Shown here: positions 8,610 through 18,698 of the stretch, one piece after another | Position numbering within the stretch: position 1 is the stretch's first letter | Layout of the letters: each line of letters begins with the position of its first letter | Origin: Paenibacillus sp. W2I17 | Lineage (GTDB): Bacteria > Bacillota > Bacilli > Paenibacillales > Paenibacillaceae | NCBI RefSeq assembly: GCF_030815985.1 | Contig: NZ_JAUSXM010000001.1 | Span: 3,658,001-3,722,000, forward strand | DNA length: 64,000 nucleotides | Direction of reading: 5' to 3' | Made by a program: the position numbers and the translations under genes | The notes under the pieces: generated by a model | Database searches by the model: none | What the model saw: only the letters and a program-made list of their open reading frames with translations | Told to the model about the DNA's origin: nothing

Positions 8610-9554
8610 ATGAACATGTATATCCATAATCACAAACGCTCGCTGATGAGCTTTCTATTCGAGAAATATATCGGAACGTTAGATACCAAGAAATTTTTTT
8701 CAACACGCGAGCTTACCCGCAAACACCTGGATCATATGGGCTTGGAAAACATTAAACCTTATACCTTGGGTAAAACAAAACTGTCATCTTCCATCAAAGA
8801 GCGCTCCCATGAAGACATGCAGGTGTTCACATTAAACGATCAGCATTCCCGTGAACAGAGGGTCATTCTCTACATTCATGGCGGGGCGCATACACACCAG
8901 CCGCTGTCTTTACACTGGAAATTCATGGACCGCATGGCTCAGGCCCTGAATGCCAAAGTTGTTGCTCCCATCTATCCAAAGGTTCCGCATTTTAATTATC
9001 AGCACACGTATCCGAAACTGCTCAATCTATACCGGGATCTGCTTGCCTCCGTGGACGACCCGGCCCAACTCACCATTATGGGGGATTCCGCAGGCGGGAA
9101 CATATCCCTAGCCTTGGCCCATTATCTGAAGATGCATGATCTCCCGCAGCCCAAAGATATCATCTTGTTATCACCTTGTGTGGATATGGTGCTGGATAAT
9201 CCGGTCATATTCGATTACGAGACCCGCGACCCTATGCTCGCTGTCGAAGGGTATGATGTCATCCGGCGGATCTGGGCAGCTGACAAACCGTTGAACGATC
9301 CGTTAATCAGTCCAATCTACGGAGATTTCGCCGGTCTGGGCAAAATCAGCATCTTTATCGGGACTCACGAGGGCTTGTTTCCTGATAATATGAAGCTCGA
9401 CAAACTGCTGACGGATCAAAAAATCGATCACCAAACATACGTTTACCCCAAAATGAACCATGTCTTTGTCCTCTATCCGATTCCGGAAGCCAGGGATGCT
9501 CAGCGTAAAATAGTTAACATCATAAAAAGCTCAGCACATGAAGCTGGACAATAG
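8610..9554 (+). CDS. Alpha/beta hydrolase, hormone-sensitive-lipase (acetyl-esterase) type
   Basis: A 314-residue esterase of the HSL group. The oxyanion-hole motif HGGAH starts at residue 90, and the nucleophile elbow GDSAGGN gives Ser160. An Asp in the GTHEGLFPDN region and the His of MNHVF near residue 285 complete the likely triad. There is no signal peptide, so it acts in the cytoplasm on small acyl esters. ATG 8610 follows AGGAAGGGTG. The gene is single and has a MerR-type promoter, so expression is probably inducible, perhaps by a reactive or toxic compound; this is inference. Confidence 0.88.
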   Translation: MNMYIHNHKRSLMSFLFEKYIGTLDTKKFFSTRELTRKHLDHMGLENIKPYTLGKTKLSSSIKERSHEDMQVFTLNDQHSREQRVILYIHGGAHTHQPLSLHWKFMDRMAQALNAKVVAPIYPKVPHFNYQHTYPKLLNLYRDLLASVDDPAQLTIMGDSAGGNISLALAHYLKMHDLPQPKDIILLSPCVDMVLDNPVIFDYETRDPMLAVEGYDVIRRIWAADKPLNDPLISPIYGDFAGLGKISIFIGTHEGLFPDNMKLDKLLTDQKIDHQTYVYPKMNHVFVLYPIPEARDAQRKIVNIIKSSAHEAGQ

Positions 9555-9591
9555 ACTGTAAAGCCTCCCCAGAGCCCTTTGGCAAAAAAAC

Positions 9592-9637
9592 GAAAAAAAG
9601 CTCAATCCCTGGACTACCGCCACCGGATTGAGCTTTC
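9592..9637. terminator. Bidirectional terminator between the hydrolase and GH43 genes
   Basis: Eleven-base perfect arms AAGCTCAATCC and GGATTGAGCTT. A run of T follows on both strands, longer in the minus direction. Confidence 0.85.
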
Positions 9638-9662
9638 TTGCTGTTATTCTGTCATCTAAATA

Positions 9663-11240
9663 TTATTTATATGAACCATATTCAAACCAGTCAAAGTCCG
9701 CTACCTGATCGGAAGAAGTACCGTTGCTGCTGCTGAACATTCCGATACAGCAGCCAACAAAGCCGCCGGCTACTTCGGTGCTCAGGCTGCTTGTATCCAC
9801 CTGTTCCGCCACCAGATGATACTGACTTCCATCTGTGCTGTAATAGAAGTTGAGTTGCTGACCTGTCGCAGCCAGTTTGATATACACTCGCGATACTTCA
9901 TCATCCAGCGCGATTTGCGCAATGTGGCTATCCTGACCATCTATAACGGTCACTACACGCAGCACCTGCTGTTTCTCGGCCAGAGCACGCTCAATCCGTA
10001 CGTGATACTGATCGTTCTGAATGACGACAAGACCAGCCGTTTCGTTTGCATTTCCAGGCACAAATTCCATCGCTGTAGCTGCGACATAATCCATATGCCT
10101 TTGACGCAGACAAACAAAGCTGGAATTTTCTTTTTCCTTCAATGTTTGCGGTTTCAGCTTCAGCCGCAAGTATCCTTTTCGTTCGGTTAATGAATAGAGA
10201 TCCTCCTGAGGATTGCGCAGGAACATCCATTGCAAGCCCAGTTTATCACTGTCAAAATGGTCAAAACGCAGTTGCGGCTCTACCGGAACAGGCTTCAAAT
10301 CCAATGTGCCCTGCTCCTCCAGGATTCCGCGGCCCTCATTAACAACAGGCCATCCGTCCTCCCAAACGACAGAAGCAAGGAAAGTCTCCCGCCCCAGGTT
10401 GCTATAGCTCCCTCCATATGGACGCGAAGCAAGCATGACCATGAACCATTGACCGTTCGCAGCCTGCACCAAGTCGGCATGTCCTACATTAACAACAGGG
10501 TAACGTTTACCCAAATGGCGATGTGTAATGATTGGATTATTCGGATTCCCGACGTATCCTTCGGTCAAACTTTTGCTACGAGCAATGGTCACGGCATGGT
10601 TTGGCCCTGTGCCTCCCTCTGCAATCAATAAATAGTAATATTCATCGATCTTATACAGATGCGGTCCTTCCGGCCAGATAACATCCACCATCGCCCCGCG
10701 CCACAGAACGTAGCTGTCTCCCACCAGCTTCATACTGCCCAGATCCAACTCCCGCAGCCACACTTCCCAATTGCCATTATAACGAACTCCCTCAGAGCAA
10801 GGACGTGTACCAAGGTAATACGCTTTGCCGTCATCGAAGAAAATCGTAGGGTCTATGCCTTCTGCGCCTTCTATAAAATAAGGATCAGACCATGGCCCAG
10901 CCGGGTCGGTAGCGGTTACAACAAAATTGCCGCCATGTGATACATTGGTTGTAATCATATAGAAGGTGCCTTCATGATACCGAAGCGTTGGAGCGAATAT
11001 CCCCTGTGAATGGCCTGCTCCCTGAAGATTTAACTGTGAAGGGCGGTCCAGCACATTGCCAATCTGTTTCCAATTCACTAGATCACGGCTCTGAAAGATC
11101 GGAACGCCAGGAAAATAGGCAAATGTTGATGTCACCAGATAAAAATCTTCACCCACCCGGCATACGGACGGATCTGGATAAAACCCGGGCATAATCGGAT
11201 TATTAAACGTGCATTGTTCGCTTTGATTTGAATTTTTCAT
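9663..11240 (-). CDS. Glycoside hydrolase family 43 (beta-xylosidase/alpha-L-arabinofuranosidase type)
   Basis: A 525-residue intracellular GH43 enzyme that should trim xylose or arabinose units from imported oligosaccharides. The five-blade propeller opens with MPGFYPDPSV (catalytic base D23), the pKa-modulating Asp is D130 in EGIDPT, and the acid is E191 in WPEGPHL. The last 200 residues form the beta-sandwich seen in xylosidase/arabinosidase GH43 enzymes. There is no signal peptide. The start overlaps the stop of the upstream permease by four bases (ATGA), so it closes the transporter operon. Xylosidase against arabinofuranosidase cannot be decided from sequence. Confidence 0.92.
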   Translation of the reverse strand: MKNSNQSEQCTFNNPIMPGFYPDPSVCRVGEDFYLVTSTFAYFPGVPIFQSRDLVNWKQIGNVLDRPSQLNLQGAGHSQGIFAPTLRYHEGTFYMITTNVSHGGNFVVTATDPAGPWSDPYFIEGAEGIDPTIFFDDGKAYYLGTRPCSEGVRYNGNWEVWLRELDLGSMKLVGDSYVLWRGAMVDVIWPEGPHLYKIDEYYYLLIAEGGTGPNHAVTIARSKSLTEGYVGNPNNPIITHRHLGKRYPVVNVGHADLVQAANGQWFMVMLASRPYGGSYSNLGRETFLASVVWEDGWPVVNEGRGILEEQGTLDLKPVPVEPQLRFDHFDSDKLGLQWMFLRNPQEDLYSLTERKGYLRLKLKPQTLKEKENSSFVCLRQRHMDYVAATAMEFVPGNANETAGLVVIQNDQYHVRIERALAEKQQVLRVVTVIDGQDSHIAQIALDDEVSRVYIKLAATGQQLNFYYSTDGSQYHLVAEQVDTSSLSTEVAGGFVGCCIGMFSSSNGTSSDQVADFDWFEYGSYK

Positions 11241-12136
11241 TCTTTTACCCCTCCAATGGTTAGTCCAGTCACAAAGTATTTTTGCAAGAACGGATACAGT
11301 AAAACGATCGGCATTGCCGTCACAACCGTGATCGCTGCACGAATGGATACAGGCGTCACCATGTTGGTTACATTTTTGAATGAATCCACGTTGACGGTCC
11401 CCCCCTGTGAGGTCGCAGAGGATAACAATTTCATCAGCTCATACTGCAAGGTGGTCAAATTCCGATTTCCCGCCGTGTACAACATGGAGTCAAACCAGGA
11501 GTTCCACTGACCTACAGCAATAAACAGTGCAACCGTAGCCAGAACTGGCTTGGAGAGGGGAAGCACGATACGCATGAAAATCCGAAAATCTCCGGCTCCA
11601 TCCATCTTCGCGGATTCAATCAATCCCTCCGACAGTCCCTGAATGTAGGTACGAATGACGATCATGTTAAACACCCCGATCAACCCGGGAATAATGTATA
11701 CCCAGAAGCTGTTCAGCAGCCCCACTTGTTTGATCAGCATGTATCCCGGAATTAAGCCGCCGCTGAAATACATCGTCATGACAAACAGCGTCGTGACCAA
11801 TTTGTTAAACATATACTCCTTGCGGCTCAGTACATAGGCCAGCATGGCTGTACAGAACAGCTGTACAACCGTTCCCACCACGGTTCTGGCGACCGAAACA
11901 AATGCGGCTTGCGTCAGATTCGGGTTTTGGAATACGGAGACGTAATTTTGCAGCGTCCATTCCCTCGGCCAGAGATAGATCCCCCCGCGGATCGTATCCA
12001 GCCCGTTATTGAAAGATACGGCAATGGTGTTTAAAAAAGGATATAACGTAACAACCATGACAAGCAACATAAATATGCCATTGGTGATAGAAAAAATAGA
12101 GTCTCCCAAGCTTCGTTTTCTACTAAATCGCTTCAC
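11237..12136 (-). CDS. Sugar ABC transporter permease, LplC/YtcP type
   Basis: A 299-residue inner-membrane subunit of a CUT1-type carbohydrate ABC importer. Six hydrophobic helices are visible, with the EAA-loop segment ESAKMDGAGDFRIFMRIVLP at about residues 190-210 that contacts the ATPase. It ends in the usual FVTGLTIGGVKE tail. It lies 15 bases after the other permease gene and overlaps the GH43 start. No ATPase gene is in the cluster, so a shared MsmX-like ATPase elsewhere is expected, as is known for such systems in Bacilli. Confidence 0.93.
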   Translation of the reverse strand: MKRFSRKRSLGDSIFSITNGIFMLLVMVVTLYPFLNTIAVSFNNGLDTIRGGIYLWPREWTLQNYVSVFQNPNLTQAAFVSVARTVVGTVVQLFCTAMLAYVLSRKEYMFNKLVTTLFVMTMYFSGGLIPGYMLIKQVGLLNSFWVYIIPGLIGVFNMIVIRTYIQGLSEGLIESAKMDGAGDFRIFMRIVLPLSKPVLATVALFIAVGQWNSWFDSMLYTAGNRNLTTLQYELMKLLSSATSQGGTVNVDSFKNVTNMVTPVSIRAAITVVTAMPIVLLYPFLQKYFVTGLTIGGVKE

Positions 12137-12151
12137 AGCTCTGCCCCCTTA

Positions 12152-13126
12152 TCATATCAATCGCTCTTCACCAAGAGACTTGGCAATCCCGTTGGCGATA
12201 AATATGAGCACCAGACTGACCACACTTTTGAAAATGCCTGCTGCGGTGGCAAGTGAGTAGTTGCCGAGATTAATCCCGTATTTCAGAACAAAAATGTCGA
12301 TCGTCTCGGATACATCCTGCACAAGTCCGTTCCCCAGCAAGTATTGAATCTCAAAACCTGCGTTCAGTACGTTACCAACGTTGATGATAAGCAGGATAAT
12401 AATCGTTGGTTTGATGCTTGGAAGCGTGACATTGAACATTTTACGAAACCGTCCGGCTCCGTCGATGGAAGCTGCCTCGTACAAGCTCGGATTAATCGAC
12501 GCCATGGCCGCCAGATAAATAATCGTGCCCCAGCCGATTTCCTTCCACATGCTGGACAGACCTACAATCCCCCAGAAGTATTTGGGTTCGGCAAAAAAAT
12601 TGATCGGTGCATCAATCAGACCCAATTTCGTCAACAGCACATTCACTATTCCTGTTTCCGTTGACAATACATTCGCAACGATACCTGTTACGATGATCCA
12701 CGACAGGAAATGTGGAAGGTAGGAAACCGTCTGTACCACGCGTTTGAACAATACCATTCGCAGTTCATTCAATAAGAGCGCCAGACCAATCGAGCCGACA
12801 AATCCCAGAAACAGACTGATCAGGCTCATCGCCAGCGTATTGCGAATGACACGTAAAAATGTAGGGTCCGTGAATAACGTTCGAAAATGATCCACTCCCA
12901 CCCAATCCTGCTCCATAAAACCAATGCCCGGTCTATAATTCTGAAACGCCATCAACCAGCCCCATAATGGTCCATACGCAAAAATAGCGATAAACGCAAT
13001 AAACGGAAATGACATCCACATTAATTGTCGCTGACTTTTCATTCTGGACAGGTTGTACCCAATCCAGCTTGTTCCCGCTGGGATATGGCTGGTTTTTAAC
13101 GAAGGCTGCAACTCCTTTTTGGCCAT
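12152..13126 (-). CDS. Sugar ABC transporter permease, LplB/YteP type
   Basis: The partner permease of the same importer, 324 residues with six membrane helices. It has the EAA-loop segment YEAASIDGAGRFRKMFNVTL and the family ending SLVLIFIANGIAKSLGEERL. ATG 13126 follows AAGGAGAG by seven bases; a longer frame upstream has no better start. It pairs with the downstream LplC-type gene and takes substrate from the lipoprotein encoded just upstream. The stem-loop in the preceding gap may lower its expression relative to the binding protein. Confidence 0.92.
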   Translation of the reverse strand: MAKKELQPSLKTSHIPAGTSWIGYNLSRMKSQRQLMWMSFPFIAFIAIFAYGPLWGWLMAFQNYRPGIGFMEQDWVGVDHFRTLFTDPTFLRVIRNTLAMSLISLFLGFVGSIGLALLLNELRMVLFKRVVQTVSYLPHFLSWIIVTGIVANVLSTETGIVNVLLTKLGLIDAPINFFAEPKYFWGIVGLSSMWKEIGWGTIIYLAAMASINPSLYEAASIDGAGRFRKMFNVTLPSIKPTIIILLIINVGNVLNAGFEIQYLLGNGLVQDVSETIDIFVLKYGINLGNYSLATAAGIFKSVVSLVLIFIANGIAKSLGEERLI

Positions 13127-13217
13127 GTTTTTTCTCTCCTTGCTTACGAGTTTATCTATATCACCCAGTCTGGGTGAATCGATTCCATTCCTATCCAATC
13201 TCCCAATCTAGCGTGTA

Positions 13218-13249
13218 AGAAAGGCTACAGGGTTCCCCATAGCCTTTCT
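13218..13249 (-). other. Intra-operon stem-loop between binding-protein and permease genes
   Basis: Perfect ten-base arms AGAAAGGCTA and TAGCCTTTCT with no T run after them. Such hairpins behind binding-protein genes often stabilise the upstream mRNA or attenuate the permease genes. That role is inferred here. Confidence 0.6.
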
Positions 13250-13262
13250 GTGTGACAGGCCT

Positions 13263-14933
13263 TTATCCCCACAGTTCCATACGTCTACGGACTTCTTCCG
13301 TCAGCGCATCTTCATACGCTTTAATATCTGCACTTTCCTTGAGCGTAGCTTGATATTCTTCCCAAGCCTTATCAAATTCGGTTGGTGAAGTCATAATCAC
13401 TTTTGGCAACCATTTGCGTTTTACATCGTCCATTTTCTGTCTGGCGATGGTCTCCGGTTTATTTGGTTCAAAATTATAGGTATAGATCGGGAACCACGGT
13501 TCATTTTCCTCCGCAGGCTCCAGGAAGTCGGTAAACTTCGTATATCCATAAGCCTTCAGCACTTTTTTGTCGATGTCATTCAATGTGGCAAGATACTCCT
13601 CCGGCTGCTCCTTAGGGTCAAGGGCATTCTTCCCGTCAGCGGTCATGCCTTCATGATGCGGGAAATAGACCAACGGGCTTCCCGTGTTTGCCAGAACCCA
13701 GTCCGGATCTTTGGAATTCGCACGTTGCTCTTCATTCCTGGAGAACACACCTTTGTCATCGACTTGGTAATCCACGCCTTCCTGTCCCCAGGTTCTCAAT
13801 ACCTCCATCTCAGGGTCCAGCAAATCATTAATATATTGAAGTGCTCCCTCGATATCCTCGCAGCTCTTTGTAATGGCCAAGCCACCATTCACGTTAAGGA
13901 TTGGATTGTTTTGATAACGCCCTTTAACATCCTCGGAGAGTGTAATGGACAACGGTACATAGGTTTTGTCATACAATTTTTGCTTCACGAGTGATGCCTC
14001 GGCGTCAAGGAACTGCCATCCTTGATCCACCATGCCCAGCACACGTCCGGTTGAAATTTTGGAGATATATTGATCATAGTTTGCTGTAAAGGTTTCGTTA
14101 TCGACGAGGCCCTGATGATATACCTCATTAATTTTCTTGAAATATGCCTTCGCTTCCGGAATGGTATTATAGTTTTTGGCCGTCAGCGTTTCTTTATCAA
14201 CGATGGCTGCGCCTTCGTTAGGATAACCAGCCATGAAGAGCGGAGGGTTCTCCAGTGCGAAATAACGCCAGTCATAGGAGATAATTTCAAATCCAATTGT
14301 TGGCTGACCATCAACGGTCGGGTGAGCTGCTTTATACCGTTCAATCAAGTCGAAGTATTGGTCAAGCGTTTTGATTGTCGGATAATTATCCCACTCCAGT
14401 ACGGCCTTCTGAATCCAGAATGCTTCTCCGTCATGGGATACTTTCATCGATTTCTCTTGTATATTGCCGAATTGAGGAATGAAGTAGATATGTCCATCCG
14501 TCGTATTTTTCATCTTCTTCCAGTCTTCGCCAAGGTAATTTTTGATGTTTGGATATTTATCGATGTAATCCTCAAGCGGTACTAACGCCCCTGCTGCTAC
14601 CAGTTGCTGAGTACCATCACTCCCATCGATAAAATCGGGATATTCGCCGCCTGCAATGAGTACACCAATCCGCTCTTTGGCTGTTTGGCCCGTAAGCCAG
14701 TCCATCGTTACTCTGACGCCTGTTTTCTCCTCAATAGCCTTTAACACCCGATTATCGTCAGGCGCAATTTTTCCCGGTACGGCAAAAAATGCAGAAAATT
14801 GTTTCAATTCCCTTCCATCTGCTGTCTTTTCACCTTTCGAGGACGATCCTGTTGTACATCCAGTGAGTGCGATGACCAGTATTAAAGCTAGCAGAGCACT
14901 GTACTTGATTCTTTTTCTAACATCCTTTTTCAT
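13263..14933 (-). CDS. Extracellular sugar-binding lipoprotein, LplA/YtcQ type
   Basis: A 556-residue binding protein anchored by lipid outside the membrane. It has a basic N-terminus, a hydrophobic stretch and the lipobox LTGC with Cys26. The large size and the conserved DGSDGTQQLVAAGALVPLED segment are typical of the LplA/YtcQ group. ATG 14933 is seven bases after GGAGG; the ATG one codon earlier is possible. It precedes two permeases and a GH43 enzyme, so the ligand is probably an arabino- or xylo-oligosaccharide. A cre palindrome lies 37 bases upstream of the start, suggesting CcpA repression. Confidence 0.92.
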   Translation of the reverse strand: MKKDVRKRIKYSALLALILVIALTGCTTGSSSKGEKTADGRELKQFSAFFAVPGKIAPDDNRVLKAIEEKTGVRVTMDWLTGQTAKERIGVLIAGGEYPDFIDGSDGTQQLVAAGALVPLEDYIDKYPNIKNYLGEDWKKMKNTTDGHIYFIPQFGNIQEKSMKVSHDGEAFWIQKAVLEWDNYPTIKTLDQYFDLIERYKAAHPTVDGQPTIGFEIISYDWRYFALENPPLFMAGYPNEGAAIVDKETLTAKNYNTIPEAKAYFKKINEVYHQGLVDNETFTANYDQYISKISTGRVLGMVDQGWQFLDAEASLVKQKLYDKTYVPLSITLSEDVKGRYQNNPILNVNGGLAITKSCEDIEGALQYINDLLDPEMEVLRTWGQEGVDYQVDDKGVFSRNEEQRANSKDPDWVLANTGSPLVYFPHHEGMTADGKNALDPKEQPEEYLATLNDIDKKVLKAYGYTKFTDFLEPAEENEPWFPIYTYNFEPNKPETIARQKMDDVKRKWLPKVIMTSPTEFDKAWEEYQATLKESADIKAYEDALTEEVRRRMELWG

Positions 14934-14969
14934 CATGACCCCTCCATCGATTATATTGACAGAAGCTTT

Positions 14970-14987
14970 TTGGAAAGCGCTTTCCAA
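14970..14987. promoter_or_regulatory. Catabolite-responsive element (cre)
   Basis: The perfect palindrome TTGGAAAGCGCTTTCCAA closely matches the CcpA consensus (central GCGC and TGNAANCG pattern). It is placed just before the binding-lipoprotein gene, where CcpA would block transcription when preferred sugars are present. Confidence 0.8.
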
Positions 14988-15071
14988 AGGCTGACTTAAA
15001 ATTATCATGCTTCCATGCCCCTCTCAACGGGATAAACTATAGATGGAATCCCACTAATTCCAGCATCTGCG

Positions 15072-15110
15072 AAAAAAAATATCCCGCCGCTCCGTCAAGG
15101 AGTGCAGGAT
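15072..15110 (-). terminator. Terminator after the response-regulator gene
   Basis: A hairpin with ATCC...CTCC and GGAG...GGAT arms, followed on the minus strand by eight T. It splits the regulator genes from the transporter operon. Confidence 0.8.
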
Positions 15111-15111
15111 G

Positions 15112-16686
15112 TTAATCAAGAGAGTACGCAGCATGGGCACTTTTACGATATTGTGCAGGAGTCTCCCCCATGAGTTTCTCGAACCGGCTAATAAAGTAAT
15201 CGGAATCCCGATATCCCACCATTGTTGCGATTTCGTATACTCTTTGATCTGTTCTGCGCAACAGCCGGGCGGCTTCCTCAATACGCAATTGATTCAAATA
15301 ATCACTGAAGCTGATCGAGAAATGCTTTTTGAAAATCTGACCCAGATATGCACTATTCATGTAAAATTGCTCCCCGAGCAACTTCAGGCTGATATTTTCT
15401 CTGAAATGCTCGTGAATGAAGGCCTCAATTTTGGCTAATACGCCCATCGCATTCGACTTTTGCTGCTCCTTCAGTTTCTCTGCGCACATGAGTGAGAATT
15501 CGCATAAATGTTCAATGTTTTCCTCCATGGATAACATCGCGTAGTTCACCTTCAGAAAAGTCGATTCCATCAGCCCGGAATCTGGAGTAACCGTATCGTT
15601 ATTCACGAGATCCAGCAATGTGTATGCCAAATAATGCAAGTGGATGCGGACAATACCAGGCTCGATTCGCTCATCCAGAAAAAATCGAAAAATGGCCTTT
15701 GCATGACTGTATAACTCATCCGTCTGCTGTTCCTCAATAGACTTGACTAGCCCATCAAACAGTTGTTTTTCGAACTGTCCCGGCCGATTAACAAATAGGG
15801 TCGTATCCATAAGTTCGAAGTAATAAATGGGCCTGCAAGTAGTGAAGAAACGTAAGCTTTTCATTATGCCGCAGGATTGATAAGACTCGTGCAGCGCCTC
15901 CAACTCATGTACTTCCTTCCCGACATAACAAGCAATAGCCGCCTCTTGACCATGGCTCAGATCGGCATGTAATCGGGTCAAATATTGCTCCAAGGTCACT
16001 GCCTCACGGTTCACCATCAGGTCCGTAACAATGAGCAGAACCGCATTTTTATCACCTGTGAACGGCTTCAAAATTTGTCCAGGCAAGGGCCTGCCCACCC
16101 ATGCCTCAACCCGAGCGCACCAATCCGTTCCCTGTTCTGGACCAGCTTCCGCCTCAATCAGGATGCAACGCAGTATGCCGGCATCTTGATAGTGGGGCTG
16201 CAGACTCGTAACAGCATCCTCCTCAGCCACCCCAAGCAAGATTGACTGCATATGCTGAGCCATAATAATCCGATCTTTTTTTTGCTGATATCGCTTCTCT
16301 TCCGTCCGCGCATTAAATGCGACCCTGAACTCCTCAAGCACCTGAACCAGTTCGGTCTTCACAATAGGCTTGAGAATATAGTCATCCACCTGGTATTTAA
16401 TAGCCTGCTTGGCATATCCGAACTCATAGAATCCACTTAGAAGAATCAGCTTGATGTCACCGTTATATTGCTCGTACAAGGTTTTGGCAAGCTGCATTCC
16501 GTCCATTTCCGGCATCTTAATGTCGGAAATCACCAGATCGGGCTGCATAGCGCGTATGCACTCCAATGCCTGCATACCATTGGAAGCCTGACCGCAAATC
16601 TGAAACCCGTAAGACTCCCAATCAATTAACAATAGAAGTCCTTGGCGAATAAATGGCTCATCGTCCACAATCAGCACGTTGATCAT
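15112..16686 (-). CDS. YesN-type response regulator with AraC DNA-binding domain
   Basis: A 524-residue regulator. The receiver domain fills residues 1-120 (phospho-acceptor D55 in VISDIKMPEMDG), followed by a long middle linker and a C-terminal AraC/XylS double helix-turn-helix (about residues 420-520, ending in GETPAQYRK). It starts 11 bases after the kinase stop, so the two are one operon. This group normally activates the neighbouring ABC sugar importer genes, here the binding lipoprotein, two permeases and GH43. Confidence 0.94.
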   Translation of the reverse strand: MINVLIVDDEPFIRQGLLLLIDWESYGFQICGQASNGMQALECIRAMQPDLVISDIKMPEMDGMQLAKTLYEQYNGDIKLILLSGFYEFGYAKQAIKYQVDDYILKPIVKTELVQVLEEFRVAFNARTEEKRYQQKKDRIIMAQHMQSILLGVAEEDAVTSLQPHYQDAGILRCILIEAEAGPEQGTDWCARVEAWVGRPLPGQILKPFTGDKNAVLLIVTDLMVNREAVTLEQYLTRLHADLSHGQEAAIACYVGKEVHELEALHESYQSCGIMKSLRFFTTCRPIYYFELMDTTLFVNRPGQFEKQLFDGLVKSIEEQQTDELYSHAKAIFRFFLDERIEPGIVRIHLHYLAYTLLDLVNNDTVTPDSGLMESTFLKVNYAMLSMEENIEHLCEFSLMCAEKLKEQQKSNAMGVLAKIEAFIHEHFRENISLKLLGEQFYMNSAYLGQIFKKHFSISFSDYLNQLRIEEAARLLRRTDQRVYEIATMVGYRDSDYFISRFEKLMGETPAQYRKSAHAAYSLD

Positions 16687-16697
16687 ATCCTCGCTCC

Positions 16698-18500
16698 TTA
16701 TTCTTGAGATGCCTGCATAAGAGGAATTTGAATGCCAATCGTTGTTCCCTTCCCCTTTTCACTGAATATGTGCACCTGAACGAAATCATTAAAATACATC
16801 CGCAGCCGAATATATGCATTCATCATACCAATGCTGCTAAGCTCGCTCATCCGATCCATACTCGGGTCTTGCATCATTTTGCGGAGCGAGGCCAGCTTGT
16901 CCTGATCCATACCAACTCCGGTATCTCGAATGGAGATATACAGCTCCTTACTTCGAATTTCGAATAATACCTCCACGACCCCATCATTCGACGTCCCCTC
17001 AATGCCATGGATACAAGCATTCTCCACAAAGGTGAGCACGGTTAACTTGGGTATCATCATGGCAGCAATGGATTCGTCTGTGATCCGGATTGCGAATTGC
17101 AGCTTTTCGCCAAAGCGATACTGCTGGATACTCAGATAACTCTCCACAAAATTGATTTCCTCTGCAATTGTAATCAGATCGTCGCCCCAATTGATCGTCT
17201 GACGTAACAGCAGTGCCAGTCTATGAATGACATCGGAGGTTTCAAGCTCGTCCTTGATCAAACTCCGCATACGGATCGTTTCAAGCGTGTTGAACATGAA
17301 ATGGGGATTCACCTGACTCTGAAGGGCTTTCAGCTCCGCCTGCTTTTTGGAGAGCTCAAGGGCTTGCCGCTCCACCTGACCCTTAAACACAATCTCAATC
17401 AAGTTCTTGATCTTGATGACCATCATGTTATAACTATGGGTCAGGCTGCCGATCTCGTCCTTGCCCACAGGTCCCGATATCACCTCAAATTTCTCATGCT
17501 TCACTTGATCCAGGTGCTTCGCTATCCGATCAACTCTGATGACCAGTGATCTGGATATCAACCAGATCAGCAGTGTGGGCACCAACAGATTAAGAATGAT
17601 CAGCAAAGTCAAATTAAGCTTGGAATTAACAATCTCCGACAGAACGTCCAATTTCTCTGTGCTGACGACAATCTGCCAATCCTCGGATACGACGGGGATC
17701 GATTGCATGGATTGAACAGGGTCAATTGGACTGTTTGCAATCAGATTAAATGGCTGGCGCGTCTGGTTCATTTTTGAATCGTTCGAGAAAATGACCCTGC
17801 CATCCGAAACGACATACACCTTCCCATTGGCTCCCTCATTTTTAAGCGATTTGTTGATGAAAGCGTAGTCCAGATCAACCTTTAATACCTTTTCAACCTG
17901 CTGCTCCCCAAAGTAATCCAGCTTACGAATAATGCTTACTTTGCGTCCTCCCTGACTTTGCGACATCTCCGCCTGCTGTTTGTCAAAATACGAATAGATC
18001 ATGATATGGTCACTCGTGTTCATCAGCGCCTGATACCAATCACTTTTCTCCACCTCATCATCCAGCTTAATGAAGTTTCCTCCATTGACGAAGGTTTCAT
18101 TGCCAACATAAAACGTAATTTGATTCACCTGCTGGTAGCTGTAGTAGTACCTGACCAGATTGTTGTTGCTAAGCATATCATAGTAGGCAGAGTAATAGTC
18201 TTCCTGATCGCGATACTTGAACTCCATGAACCGGTTCAGCGTTCCATCGGTGTAGAGAAAATTGGACACATACAAGCTATTGTCTATACTGTTCCGCAGG
18301 TTGAACTTGATCCTTTGCTGCATTTCATTGAATCGGCTATGCTCCTTCTCTTCAATGTTACCTTTGATGCTTTGGTAAAACACGGTATTTGTGACCAGGA
18401 CCGGGACCAGCACACAAAAAATGAACAATATGTACAACTTGGTTTTGAGACTCCAATCATCCAAAAACTGAATACGCTTACAGTATTTCTTTCGGCTCAT
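16698..18500 (-). CDS. YesM-type sensor histidine kinase
   Basis: A 600-residue membrane sensor. One helix at about 20-42, a large extracellular Cache-like sensor (45-295), a second helix (about 297-318), a HAMP domain, then a His_kinase domain with phospho-acceptor H400 in SQVNPHFMFNTLE and an HATPase domain with NACIHG and DTGVGM boxes. It should sense an extracellular sugar, perhaps through the binding lipoprotein, and phosphorylate the YesN-type partner encoded immediately downstream. Confidence 0.94.
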   Translation of the reverse strand: MSRKKYCKRIQFLDDWSLKTKLYILFIFCVLVPVLVTNTVFYQSIKGNIEEKEHSRFNEMQQRIKFNLRNSIDNSLYVSNFLYTDGTLNRFMEFKYRDQEDYYSAYYDMLSNNNLVRYYYSYQQVNQITFYVGNETFVNGGNFIKLDDEVEKSDWYQALMNTSDHIMIYSYFDKQQAEMSQSQGGRKVSIIRKLDYFGEQQVEKVLKVDLDYAFINKSLKNEGANGKVYVVSDGRVIFSNDSKMNQTRQPFNLIANSPIDPVQSMQSIPVVSEDWQIVVSTEKLDVLSEIVNSKLNLTLLIILNLLVPTLLIWLISRSLVIRVDRIAKHLDQVKHEKFEVISGPVGKDEIGSLTHSYNMMVIKIKNLIEIVFKGQVERQALELSKKQAELKALQSQVNPHFMFNTLETIRMRSLIKDELETSDVIHRLALLLRQTINWGDDLITIAEEINFVESYLSIQQYRFGEKLQFAIRITDESIAAMMIPKLTVLTFVENACIHGIEGTSNDGVVEVLFEIRSKELYISIRDTGVGMDQDKLASLRKMMQDPSMDRMSELSSIGMMNAYIRLRMYFNDFVQVHIFSEKGKGTTIGIQIPLMQASQE

Positions 18501-18698
18501 GTTATGTCTTTGTCTCCTCTAACCATGTCATATATCAACATTATTATAACGAGTACAGGATGGGTTGGATACTGCAATCCAGGATTTCCGGGAAGCCTTT
18601 AATCAACCTCCCGTTCAACTGGCCCAACAAGACGGACACTAACACCCACATATTTTCGTATGAACCCGATCTGATCTTAAGTCGAAACGGGTATCTCG

